A DNA stretch of 64,000 bases, taken from Nostoc sp. FACHB-280 (GTDB taxonomy: Bacteria > Cyanobacteriota > Cyanobacteriia > Cyanobacteriales > Nostocaceae). The stretch covers positions 41,572-105,571 of the forward strand of contig NZ_JACJSD010000021.1 in the NCBI RefSeq assembly GCF_014697615.1, in the 5' to 3' direction. Below are positions 20,065 to 28,751 of the stretch, piece after piece. Made by a program: the position numbers and the translations under genes. How positions within the stretch are numbered: position 1 is the first letter of the stretch; each line of letters begins with the position of its first letter. A model generated the notes under the pieces. That model was not told the DNA's origin, did no database searches, and saw nothing but the letters and a program-made list of their open reading frames with translations.

Positions 20065-21735
20065 CTACGCTCCTGGTTTGAAATAATCAAGGAGGCGATC
20101 GCCTGAATCAGCGCGAATTAATGCTACAACTACATCAGGTAAGGCTGTCAAACTTGGGTAAACCAAATAACGGGGTTCCCAATTAGGACGAAACTTGTCT
20201 TTGTAGGCGTGTAAGCCTTGGAAGTTATAAAAGCCGTTCAAGTGTTCGTAAAGATAACGCAGCACTTTTTCTAAGCGGCGTGACGTGGAATTTTCACCGA
20301 CTCCAGCTAAGGCGGACAGGCCAAAATTAAAGCTGTCGTAGCCTTTTTCTTGAAAGTGCTGAAGCAGAGAAGTAAACAGAAAATCCATCATTCCATTTTC
20401 CATTGAGGCACGATGCCGCATCATATCAATGGTAATTTCATTCAGTTGGTACTCTGGCAAAATATTAGTAAAAGCTGCAATTCCACCATCAGGTGTATGC
20501 ACAACCGCAATTTCGCAATTTCGCAGATAAGCTTCATCAAACCATCCTAAAGAAAAGCGTTTTTCGGAACCTTGCGCCATCTTTAACCATTCATCGCTGA
20601 CAGATTTGAGTTGATGTAATAAGTCATGATTTATTGGTGGTTGATAAAAACTTACTTGATAGCCGAGTTTAGTTAAACGATTAATTGATGGGCGAAAGTT
20701 CTTTCCGGCTTTCCCTTGGAGAGTAAAGTTTTTTAGGTCAACGATCGCTTCTTCGCCAATCTTCAGTATTCTAAATCCCAGAGAGATATATAAGTCAAGG
20801 TCATCGGGCGAGGTTTGATAAAAAGCCGGATACCAGTCATTGCACTGACAAAACTGCTGAAAACTGACAATTACCTCTTGGCGTTCTTCAATGGGGCCGA
20901 TGGGATCTCCGAGGGCGATCGCACCTCGCCCTTTTGGTACATAAGCAATTACACTTTTACCAGAAGGACTAAAAAAATAACTTTTATCGTTTAAAAGTGT
21001 AATTGCAGCTAACGAAGAACATCCATAATCTTCTACTATTTTTTTGGCTTTTTGCTGCTCAATCAAAGTTGCTGGATTCTGTAAAAATACAGGCTGTAAT
21101 AACATCACCACAGCAAATGTAATTGTACTGGCAGCAATAATATAAATAGAATCAGCAAAAAATTCACCAAATCTAGTTCTTGGTTGTAAGCCCCAATTAT
21201 CCTCTGTGAAAAACATTGCTAAAGTCTGAATTAGGGCATTCTTCCAACTAAAATTTTCTGTAAACTTGCCATCTAATAAATAAAATCCGATTGTGCCGTA
21301 AGCCAAGGTAAACAGCAACGCTCCCATTAAAACTCGCACACCCCTAGCAATAGAAGGTCGGTCTGATTGGGCTGTAAACACATGGCGCATCAAAATCAAT
21401 TGTACTAGTAAAATCCCTGATAATATACTTTCTTCGTAATCTAACCCTTTGATTAAATGACTCAAAATCGAAATAACTAGTAATCCAATAGTTAATAGCC
21501 AAGCAACTCGCTTACGACGTAACAAATTAGTTGCCAAAGTTAATAATATAAACCCTGTTAAGGCAGCAAATACATGACCAGTAACCCGAATTTCAAAGGG
21601 TAAAAATTCTTTTAGCCAATAATTGCGACCATACAGGGTGGGTGTAACTGCGGATAAAACATTAACTACGCCGACTAACCCTGTTAAGAAACCGACACTC
21701 CAAAGTCCAATCTGAATTCTTAAATCTTTATTCAT
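20065..21735 (-). CDS. Phosphatidylglycerol aminoacyltransferase (synthase half of MprF, DUF2156)
   Basis: This matches the C-terminal half of MprF: six membrane helices in the first 220 residues (GLWSVGFLTGLVGVVNVLSA, HVFAALTGFILLTLATNLL, LLTIGLLVISILSHLIKG and three more), then the cytosolic DUF2156/GNAT-like domain (GRGAIALGDPIGP, WYPAFYQTSPDDLDLYISLGFRILKIGEEA, DMMRHRASMENGMMDFLFTSLLQHFQEKGYDSFNFGLSALAGVG). In known MprF proteins this domain moves an amino acid from tRNA to phosphatidylglycerol. At 556 aa it lacks the N-terminal flippase part, which is supplied by the separate gene at 24776-25720. It lies downstream of three hydrolase genes in the same direction. Whether the amino acid is Lys, Ala or another cannot be read from the sequence. 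Confidence 0.88.
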   Translation of the reverse strand: MNKDLRIQIGLWSVGFLTGLVGVVNVLSAVTPTLYGRNYWLKEFLPFEIRVTGHVFAALTGFILLTLATNLLRRKRVAWLLTIGLLVISILSHLIKGLDYEESILSGILLVQLILMRHVFTAQSDRPSIARGVRVLMGALLFTLAYGTIGFYLLDGKFTENFSWKNALIQTLAMFFTEDNWGLQPRTRFGEFFADSIYIIAASTITFAVVMLLQPVFLQNPATLIEQQKAKKIVEDYGCSSLAAITLLNDKSYFFSPSGKSVIAYVPKGRGAIALGDPIGPIEERQEVIVSFQQFCQCNDWYPAFYQTSPDDLDLYISLGFRILKIGEEAIVDLKNFTLQGKAGKNFRPSINRLTKLGYQVSFYQPPINHDLLHQLKSVSDEWLKMAQGSEKRFSLGWFDEAYLRNCEIAVVHTPDGGIAAFTNILPEYQLNEITIDMMRHRASMENGMMDFLFTSLLQHFQEKGYDSFNFGLSALAGVGENSTSRRLEKVLRYLYEHLNGFYNFQGLHAYKDKFRPNWEPRYLVYPSLTALPDVVVALIRADSGDRLLDYFKPGA

Positions 21736-21856
21736 CAGCTTTCAACTTAAATCAATATGTTTTATCAGCGTCAACTTACGTTTAATGATTTATGCTTAAG
21801 AATTCAAAATCATTAATTAATCAGAATTCCTGCTCAATTATGAATTTTGGATTATT

Positions 21857-22759
21857 TTATTTTTTAAATGTTTTAAATTGTTCTCCCACATAAGCCAGAG
21901 AATCCTTTAAATGCTTGTGAAAATAATTCCAACCAACATCTGCACCAGATAAACCATGACCTCCAGGAAAAGCATAGAAAACGTTAGCAATACCTAGCTT
22001 ATTTAAGGTTTGATGAAAAGTTTTAGTAGAAGCCAAAAAATTCTGATCATTCAATCCCGCATCAAGATATATACGTAGTCGTTTTCTATCGGTAATTGAT
22101 AACTGTTGGACTATTTGTAATGGGCTATTTTGCGCCCCGCTACTATCGGTAAAGTAACCGCTATGACTAAATAATATATTGAAGTTGTTGAGATAGCGTA
22201 ACCCAATATTAAATGCACCCCATCCACCAGAAGATAGACCACCCAACGCCCAAAATTCAGGGTTTTCTAGAGTCCGGTAACGTGACTTAACAACCTGGAC
22301 TAATTCTGTACCAATTAAAGTCCCTATTTTGCCATTTGTCCCGTCATAATAATCAGGGTCATATAAAGGGCTAGAACCACGATTATCATTACCATCGGGA
22401 GTAATAATAATTGATGGTGGTAATTTGCCAGTTTTATACAATTCATGTAGTACATTTATGATGGCATATTTATCAGCATAGGCACGCGCATCATCATGAC
22501 CACCATGTAATAAGAAAATCACGGGATAGCGGGTTTTGGAATTTTTTTGATAGTTAGGCGGTAAAATCACGCCATATTGACGGACTGTACCCATAGCTTG
22601 GGAGTTGAATGTTTCTAGCTGAAATTTTAAGCCTGTATCCGCTTGTTGTTGGGGCGGGTCTAATTGCGGTGCGCCTAAGATAAAAACATAATAATATGCA
22701 GCGCCTGTGAGAATAGCGATCGCTGCTGCTAAACTCAAAAATAATTTCGGAATTTTCAT
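21857..22759 (-). CDS. Exported or membrane-anchored esterase (PF00756-like), copy A
   Basis: This alpha/beta hydrolase is of the putative-esterase/esterase D type. An N-terminal hydrophobic helix (LFLSLAAAIAILTGAAYYYVFIL) anchors or exports it. Motifs are VIFLLHGGHDDARAYAD (oxyanion region), IIITPDGNDNRGSS, the nucleophile in GGLSSGGWGAFNIGLRY, IYLDAGLNDQNF (acid) and FPGGHGLSG (His). ATG 22759 (300 aa) is preferred to TTG 22813 because it begins directly before the helix. It is a clear paralogue of the next gene upstream, sharing RYPVIFLLHGGH-like, SPLYDPDYYDG-like and GLSSGGWGA segments. The position beside an MprF-type synthase suggests a lipid ester substrate (inference). Confidence 0.88.
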   Translation of the reverse strand: MKIPKLFLSLAAAIAILTGAAYYYVFILGAPQLDPPQQQADTGLKFQLETFNSQAMGTVRQYGVILPPNYQKNSKTRYPVIFLLHGGHDDARAYADKYAIINVLHELYKTGKLPPSIIITPDGNDNRGSSPLYDPDYYDGTNGKIGTLIGTELVQVVKSRYRTLENPEFWALGGLSSGGWGAFNIGLRYLNNFNILFSHSGYFTDSSGAQNSPLQIVQQLSITDRKRLRIYLDAGLNDQNFLASTKTFHQTLNKLGIANVFYAFPGGHGLSGADVGWNYFHKHLKDSLAYVGEQFKTFKK

Positions 22760-22839
22760 AAATTTGTCAACTGTGAATAAATTACTATGTTCCTGATTTA
22801 TTTGAGAAATCAAGGATGTTTTTATTCATAAATTTCAAT

Positions 22840-23817
22840 CTAATTTTTGATAAGAGAATTATTTAATTTCTGTTGGTTCTGCTGATAAACTCCTAAATTA
22901 TCAGCAGCATGGGCGATTTCCGCAATCCGAAACTGTTCACCCACAAATGTTAGAGAATCAGCTAAATGTTCTCGCCAATATTGCCAAGTATGACTACCAG
23001 GAAACTGCTGTAATAGATTGTAAATCTTTTGCTGATTCAGTACTTGCGAAAATTCTTTAGCATCATCAAGTTCTTCAGTGTCAGATGTGCCTGAATCTAA
23101 ATAAATTCGTAATCTTTTTTTGGCTTGGGTTGGCAGAGTTTTAATATAAATAATAGGGCTATTTTGCGGGCCACTTTTATCTTTAAAATAGCCACTATGA
23201 CTAAATAAAACTGAAAAGTTTTGTAAATTGTGCAATCCCACATTCATTGCACCCCAACCACCAGAAGATAATCCTCCCATTGCCCAAAAATCAGGATTAG
23301 GTAAAGTGCGATAACGCTGCTGCACTACCTTCACCAGTTCATCTCCTACGGCTGTCGCAACTTTTCCATTGGGGCCGTCGATATATTGGGGGTCAAAATA
23401 GGGGCTAGAACCGCGTTTGTCATTGCCATCAGGCGTGATAATAATGCTAGGTGGTAATTTACCTGTAGTGTATAGTTTGGTCAGGGTTTTTAAAGCTTGT
23501 CCTTTCTTTTCGCTAAACCAATCAATTGGTTCACCGTGACCACCGTGGAGAAGAAAAATTACCGGATAAAGTTGTTGAGGATTTTGTTCATAACCAGGGG
23601 GTAAAGATACTCCATAAGTGCGTTTTCCTGCCATGACTTGGCTATCGTAAGATTCGATTGTATAAGTTAAAGGTGTTTTTAAATTGTCAATATTTGGCTG
23701 GGTTGGTAAAAGAGAAACTTTTATTTTTGTTGCTTTCACAGCTATACCTTGGGAATAGTTACAAACAACTAAAGTCAATGACGAAATTAAAATTACTAAG
23801 ATTTTTGTGTAATTCAT
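22840..23817 (-). CDS. Exported esterase (PF00756-like), copy B
   Basis: Tandem paralogue of the gene at 21857-22759. It has a hydrophobic N-terminus (TKILVILISSLTLVVC) that looks like a signal peptide; the Cys context (LVVC) is not a good lipobox. Catalytic parts are YPVIFLLHGGHGEPIDWF, IIITPDGNDKRGSSP, MGGLSSGGWGAMNVGL (nucleophile Ser), IYLDSGTSDTEE (acid) and FPGSHTWQYWREHL (His). ATG 23817 is preferred over TTG 23826. Nine bases separate it from the stop of the upstream hydrolase gene and 80 bases from the next esterase, so one transcript is likely. The duplication appears old, since the two proteins differ throughout. Confidence 0.88.
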   Translation of the reverse strand: MNYTKILVILISSLTLVVCNYSQGIAVKATKIKVSLLPTQPNIDNLKTPLTYTIESYDSQVMAGKRTYGVSLPPGYEQNPQQLYPVIFLLHGGHGEPIDWFSEKKGQALKTLTKLYTTGKLPPSIIITPDGNDKRGSSPYFDPQYIDGPNGKVATAVGDELVKVVQQRYRTLPNPDFWAMGGLSSGGWGAMNVGLHNLQNFSVLFSHSGYFKDKSGPQNSPIIYIKTLPTQAKKRLRIYLDSGTSDTEELDDAKEFSQVLNQQKIYNLLQQFPGSHTWQYWREHLADSLTFVGEQFRIAEIAHAADNLGVYQQNQQKLNNSLIKN

Positions 23818-23826
23818 ATTGAACAA

Positions 23827-24660
23827 TTAAGAATAAACTTTTTGTATTAACCAATTTGCGATCGCCTGATTAATTAACTCAGCACATTCCGCCATAACCA
23901 GATGTCCAGCCTCGGCGAAATGTAAATGAGTGCTATTCACAAAATGACTTGTTAATTCATCTCCCATTTTTTGAGTAAACATCGGGTCTTTTCCCGCAGT
24001 AATTACCAAAGTGGGAATATGCAAATTAGTTGGTAGTGTATGACGGACAAAAAAGTTATAATCCCAAAAAATTTCTAAAGCTTTGTACGCATCAAAATTT
24101 GTAGGTACAGGATTTTCCGCAAAAAACCTTTCCATAACTTTGTGACGGTAAGAAGTAGAAAGAAAGTTATTGAAAACTTGTACACTTGGTAAATGGTAAA
24201 GATGTCTCCCGCCCCAAGCCATCAATTTCATCAGGGGAATTTCCCACCAAGGTGCTAAATCATGAGTACCACCAGCAATGGCAATTATCGCACTCACGCT
24301 ATGGTGTTGGGCAAATTCTAAACCAATAGGAACGCCGTAACTATGACAGCAAAGCACAGGTGATTGAATCTCAAACTTGTGCAGCAAACGCCCTAAATCT
24401 CGGCAATGTCGCCCAATAGAATAGCGCGAGTAACGACTAGAATTTCCATGTCCAGCCAAATCATAAGCGAGAACTTCCAAGCCTTGATTGTGGGCAAATT
24501 CATACTGGTTTCTAAAGTTAAAATGATTGCCCATTCCGCCGTGAATAAAAACTATCGCCGGAGTCATACCTGGACTATGGCAAACTTGTAAATTTACTCC
24601 TCGCCGCAGATGAATTGAGGAACCAATTAAAGCATCTATAAAACATTCATCATCTGTCAT
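23827..24660 (-). CDS. Alpha/beta hydrolase, cytoplasmic
   Basis: A 277-residue alpha/beta hydrolase without signal peptide. The oxyanion motif is FIHGGMGNHFNF, followed by AYDLAGHGNSSRYS, the nucleophile elbow CCHSYGV with Ser107 (Cys replaces the first Gly of GxSxG), the acid in VITAGKDPMF, and the His in FAEAGHLVMAE. It is the first gene of a minus-strand set: this hydrolase, two exported esterases, then the MprF-type synthase. It diverges by 115 bp from the MprF-type flippase gene. The substrate is unknown. Context suggests membrane lipids, but the fold alone would also suit small-molecule hydrolysis. Confidence 0.85.
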   Translation of the reverse strand: MTDDECFIDALIGSSIHLRRGVNLQVCHSPGMTPAIVFIHGGMGNHFNFRNQYEFAHNQGLEVLAYDLAGHGNSSRYSRYSIGRHCRDLGRLLHKFEIQSPVLCCHSYGVPIGLEFAQHHSVSAIIAIAGGTHDLAPWWEIPLMKLMAWGGRHLYHLPSVQVFNNFLSTSYRHKVMERFFAENPVPTNFDAYKALEIFWDYNFFVRHTLPTNLHIPTLVITAGKDPMFTQKMGDELTSHFVNSTHLHFAEAGHLVMAECAELINQAIANWLIQKVYS

Positions 24661-24775
24661 GGAAAATTTCTACATTACTGATCTAAACTTTTATGTTGTA
24701 CATTCAAAGCTTAAGCTTGTGATATGACAATGCTGTGTCAAGGTAATGGAAAATTTGCGAATTAGGATTTAAATA
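24661..24775. promoter_or_regulatory. Divergent promoter region of the split-MprF locus
   Basis: These 115 bp separate the minus-strand hydrolase/synthase set from the plus-strand flippase gene and must hold both promoters. A partial inverted repeat is visible around 24706-24718 (AAGCTTAAGCTTG). I cannot assign a regulator. Confidence 0.4.
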
Positions 24776-25720
24776 ATGCACAAAAAGCTGCAACTAAACA
24801 TAAGTTCTTTATTTGGCTTGTTGCTGCTGGCACTTTCTGTCTGGGCGATCGCCAACGAACTGCGCGAGTATAATTACCATGATATTCTGCGTGCGATCGC
24901 CTCAATTCCACTACAAAGCTTGAGTTGGGCTGTTGAATTCACAGCGTTGGGCTATTTAGTCATGCTTGGTTACGATATTTTAGGCTTTGCTTATCTTCAT
25001 CGTTCCCTACAATGGCAAAAAATTGCTTTGACTAACTTTATTAGTTCTAGTTTTAGCAATACTATCGGTTTTGCTTTGCTGACTGGTAGTGCTATTCGCT
25101 ATCGTTTTTATTCTAGATGGCAAGTCTCAAAAATTGCGATCGCTCAAATTATCGCTTTTGTGAATTTCACATTCTGGCTGGGAATGTTTACTGTTGCTGG
25201 GTTACTTTTTTTGATTCACCCTTTAGTGATTCCCACACAACTACATTTACCATTTACCACTGCGCGTCCTCTCGGTTGGATATTTCTTAGCTTGATTGTG
25301 ATTTATTTAATCAGTAGTCTAGTTATTCACCGACCTTTAATTTTTCGCACCCATGAATTTCGCTTGCCATCTTTTCAGATATCTCTGATGCAAATAATTA
25401 TTTCTAGCCTTGATTGGATATTTGCCGCAGCCGTGCTGTATAGCTTATTACCTATTAACATACCTTTTAACTATTTAGATTTTTTAGGTATTTATTTACT
25501 CGCTATGTTTGCAGGTGTGGTAAGTAATGTGCCTGGAGGTTTAGGTGTATTTGAGACAGTAATTTTATTGATGCTTGCGAATAAAATTTCGGCCGCGGCA
25601 GTTTTAGCTGCAATGCTGGCTTATCGAGGGGTGTACTATTTTTTACCATTGGTATTCGCAATAGCTTTGTTAATAATTGACGAAATTAAATTTGGTACAC
25701 AATATCTCATCAAAAAATAG
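24776..25720 (+). CDS. MprF-type flippase domain protein (UPF0104)
   Basis: A 314-residue integral membrane protein with about eight helices. The motif TNFISSSFSNTIGFALLTGSAIRYRFYSRW is the diagnostic segment of the N-terminal flippase half of MprF (S-x-S-N, then LTGGSLRYR-like). The later GVVSNVPGGLGVFETVIL is the second conserved loop. In full-length MprF this part moves aminoacyl-phosphatidylglycerol to the outer leaflet. Here it is a separate gene, divergent from the set that ends with the synthase half, so I infer the two proteins work together. A lone UPF0104 protein acting on another lipid is the alternative. Confidence 0.85.
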   Translation: MHKKLQLNISSLFGLLLLALSVWAIANELREYNYHDILRAIASIPLQSLSWAVEFTALGYLVMLGYDILGFAYLHRSLQWQKIALTNFISSSFSNTIGFALLTGSAIRYRFYSRWQVSKIAIAQIIAFVNFTFWLGMFTVAGLLFLIHPLVIPTQLHLPFTTARPLGWIFLSLIVIYLISSLVIHRPLIFRTHEFRLPSFQISLMQIIISSLDWIFAAAVLYSLLPINIPFNYLDFLGIYLLAMFAGVVSNVPGGLGVFETVILLMLANKISAAAVLAAMLAYRGVYYFLPLVFAIALLIIDEIKFGTQYLIKK

Positions 25721-25952
25721 ATAATATAGCTATTCTCGTACTGGTGAAGTACAGATAGATCAATTTAACCACCGAGTAAAGAGGATGAACGCAGATAAAT
25801 ATTTACATCGACAGTCTAGTAAAAGCCATATAAATATTTGCAATAACCGTGATATTTTATCTAAATCCTGACAAAATATTATATCCTTCCGGATACAGTT
25901 ACTATTTATCTGTAAACACAAGTAGTAGTAGATGCACCCTTATTAATTTCTC

Positions 25953-25983
25953 GCCTTCAGTTATTCACTGAGGGCTTTTATTT
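25953..25983 (+). terminator. Terminator hairpin
   Basis: GCCTTCAG (25953-25960) pairs with CTGAGGGC (25968-25975) with one G-U pair, followed by a T-rich tail. It lies 230 bp after the flippase gene, so it may end a long 3' untranslated region or a separate small RNA. Confidence 0.65.
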
Positions 25984-26114
25984 ATTTCAAATTGATATGA
26001 ATAAGCATATAATTAGCCAGTGTTCGGCTTTGCTGTTACCGATAGGTTAGGTGGCTTTATTTGTATATCACCAAACAAAATTACAGTCTGATGGGTTTAT
26101 TTATAGAATTGGTG

Positions 26115-26720
26115 TTATTTGAAAATAGCAGGTAATAACCCAGGTGCTAACCAGACTGCATAGCCAAGAAATGCAAAAAAAGAAGTAATTAAAGCAGTAA
26201 TTATATAACCAATACAAATCAATAACCCATCAGCTTCAATAGTGGCAATTGCTAATAGTAATATACCAATAGTTGGAATCGGATTTGTTAAAGGTACGGG
26301 TAACATTAACAAGATTGTTAACCAAGAAATACATAACCCATTCAGTCGCCAAGTTAAGGGATTACTAGCGATGCGCTTTAAGCGCGGACGGGTAATTTTT
26401 TCAACTATTTTGGTGAGACGTTGGAGATTTTTTAAGATAAGTTGGGCAAATGGACGGGGAAATTGATATCTGGCGATTTGTTTTGGTAGCCAAGGCGATC
26501 GCCTGCCAAAAACCATCTGCATAGAAACCAGCAAGCAAGCAGCACCAAAAGGCCCAGCTAACCCTGGCGGCATCGGAAACAAAAAAGGTAAAACTAATAA
26601 AGCTATTATTAGGCTGAAACCTCGTTCCGCAGTCTCTGCCAAAATATCACCTAAAGTTAAGTGGTGGTTAGATAAGCGTTGTAGCAAGGATTTAATTTCT
26701 TGCGAAAATCTCAGAGGCAT
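26115..26720 (-). CDS. exoD: ExoD family exopolysaccharide synthesis protein
   Basis: Members of this membrane family were first linked to exopolysaccharide production and alkaline tolerance in rhizobia. The biochemical role is unknown. The 201-residue protein has the family start (LSNHHLTLGDILAETAERGFSLIIALLVLPFLFPMPPG) and three or four further helices, with NPLTWRLNGLCISWLTILLMLPVPLTNPIPTIGILLLAIATIEADGL the second conserved block. ATG 26720 is preferred. GTG 26747 would add nine residues. It is convergent with the MprF-type flippase gene and 80 bp downstream of the lipid kinase gene in the same direction. Confidence 0.87.
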   Translation of the reverse strand: MPLRFSQEIKSLLQRLSNHHLTLGDILAETAERGFSLIIALLVLPFLFPMPPGLAGPFGAACLLVSMQMVFGRRSPWLPKQIARYQFPRPFAQLILKNLQRLTKIVEKITRPRLKRIASNPLTWRLNGLCISWLTILLMLPVPLTNPIPTIGILLLAIATIEADGLLICIGYIITALITSFFAFLGYAVWLAPGLLPAIFK

Positions 26721-26828
26721 TTGGCACGAGTTAGAGTGAATTGTCACAAGACCCAGCTTTTTTTAGTATATCGAATGTCAATTTGAATATTGGGGGAGTG
26801 GGGAATATAGAAAACACTACTCCCTGAT

Positions 26829-27749
26829 TTATATTGGCGGTACTAAAACCGTAATTGCCTTGGGTATGACTTTAAAACTGGCAGGAGTATAAGTTGTAAT
26901 TTCACCATCCGTATTGATTGGGCGTGGTTTACGAGTATAAATTTCAAATATTTGTCCTTGCAGCGCCCGTACACTCCGCCAGTGAATATGTCTACCTTGG
27001 CGCATTGCTGGTAATAAGGGTACGATTTGCCACCAGTGTTCTATTTCTAAACTGTAGAGATCCAATCTTTGATCATCAATAGTGGCATCGTGAACCACTG
27101 CCATACCACCACCATAATAACGACCGTTACCGATCGCAATCTGCACAGTTTTGACACGAAAGGATTCATCCTTCATTTTAATTTCAGCACTAAAGGGGCG
27201 AGACTCCCAAATTACTTGTAATGCAGTGGCAATATAAGCTAATACTCCCCAACGGCGTTTTCTTTCTTTTGTGAGTTTTTGCGTAATTTTGACACTCAAT
27301 CCCATACTGGCAACATTAAAAAAATGTTTCCCGTTTACCCACCCTAAATCAATGCGGCGCAATTCTCCATAGGCAATAATTTCGCAAGCTTCTGCTAAGG
27401 AATTGGGAATTGCTAATGTTCTAGCTAAATCATTGGCAGTACCTAAAGGTAAAATTCCTAAAGGTAATTGTGTTTCTACTAAAGCTTCCACTGCGGCGTT
27501 TAAAGTTCCATCACCACCACCCACAATTACTAAATCAACTTCATGTTGATAACGACGAATAATTTCTGAAAGATGTTTGGGATTTTCGGTAGATTCTTCT
27601 GTTAATTTAAAGCCAAGTTTATTCAGATAATGAGTTGCTTCTCGTAATTTTTGCTCTCCTTGACGGGCATGACGATTAACTAATAGTAAAGCCCGGGAAT
27701 TTACTGGTATTGACCTTTGCCTTGTTTGTTGCCAATTATCAGCTTCCAT
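26829..27749 (-). CDS. YegS/DagK-type lipid kinase
   Basis: The protein belongs to the diacylglycerol kinase catalytic-domain family (YegS/BmrU). The nucleotide-binding motif VIVGGGDGTLNAAVEAL lies near residue 77, followed by PLGILPLGTANDLARTLAIP. The second, beta-rich domain contains DLGWVNGKHFFNVASMGLS and GNGRYYGGGMAVVHDATIDDQRLDLY, and the end NTDGEITTYTPASFKVIPKAI is typical. Substrates in the family include diacylglycerol and phosphatidylglycerol. Its presence close to exoD and the MprF-type genes suggests membrane-lipid work (inference). The ATG at 27749 gives 306 aa, the usual length. Confidence 0.92.
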   Translation of the reverse strand: MEADNWQQTRQRSIPVNSRALLLVNRHARQGEQKLREATHYLNKLGFKLTEESTENPKHLSEIIRRYQHEVDLVIVGGGDGTLNAAVEALVETQLPLGILPLGTANDLARTLAIPNSLAEACEIIAYGELRRIDLGWVNGKHFFNVASMGLSVKITQKLTKERKRRWGVLAYIATALQVIWESRPFSAEIKMKDESFRVKTVQIAIGNGRYYGGGMAVVHDATIDDQRLDLYSLEIEHWWQIVPLLPAMRQGRHIHWRSVRALQGQIFEIYTRKPRPINTDGEITTYTPASFKVIPKAITVLVPPI

Positions 27750-28751
27750 ATAATTTAATTAATTTAAATAAAAAAATATGTAAGTATATTTCTTTGAATT
27801 GCTCAGTTTATTTTGATGTTTGTAATCTATGATTTATTGCATAAACTTATTTAATTATATAATAAATACATTAGGGAATAATGTAATCAAACTACTATTT
27901 ATGAAAGTATTTTAGATTTATTAGCCATCAGCAATCATTAAAGGTTGATTATAAAGTAAATATTAAATTCGTCTAAGTTCTCTACTTAGTGTGTAAGTTG
28001 TCAGTCGGACTCATATTTTTGAGCGACAAAGCCTACTGATTTTATTTAGGCAAGAAGTTATAAAATTTACAATAGCATTGATGATGACTGTTGATGTATC
28101 ACTTTTTCAAATATATCTAATTGAAAAAATGCTGTTGGATAAATGCAGGATGAATCAAAGCAGTTTGCTTGCCCGTTAAATATTGTAGAGATTTCAAATA
28201 CAGCCATCCTCCAATATTTACAAACATCTATTTATCTTGTCCCTTAAATATCTCTGATCCATATCCCAAATAAAATTGTAATCTAACGTCTCTACATAAT
28301 TTTGGACTTTACACTTGTACCTCATTAACCCAAAATTTATTTAACATTGCAAATAATAGTTGCTAAATATTAAGAAAAAATAAGTTTTATAGGAATAATA
28401 ATTATTTTAAATATTAATCAAAATTAAAACCCAATAAACTTGGTGAAATTAAATACCTAAATTATCAAACATTATATTTTTTATTAATTAGTAAAATCGT
28501 TGTAATATTATGCCCAAATAATTTTTATTGGGTTAGATTTATCTTGAAAGATATTGCTATTTTCTCGAAACATCTATCTTAAGAAGGAACTTATATGTGG
28601 TTTTTAAGACAGAATTAATCCTAAAACAACCAAGATGTTAAAAAAAGCTAAAAGTTATAGAGAAATCCTCTATTGGGGGATTGTATTAACTAGGAGGAAA
28701 ATATTTACTATTGGATGATTTCACACCCAAAAAATTACTCATATTTAAGTA
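27750..28751. other. One-kilobase A/T-rich gap upstream of the metal importer
   Basis: No credible gene. The stretch at 28285-28340 (ACGTCTCTACAT, then TTACACTTGTACCTCATT ... CCCAAAAT) is a divergent copy of 53556-53607, and 28184-28195 (ATTGTAGAGAT) resembles 53623-53634, so an old dispersed repeat sits here. AGGAGG at 28692-28697 has no start codon at a useful distance. The metal importer promoter must lie near the right end. I see an A/T palindrome near 28391 but cannot call it a Zur box. Confidence 0.5.

Noticed and set aside
28391..28420. A/T palindrome as a possible Zur box upstream of the metal importer
   Set aside because: It is 350 bp from the start codon and too A/T-rich to distinguish from background.
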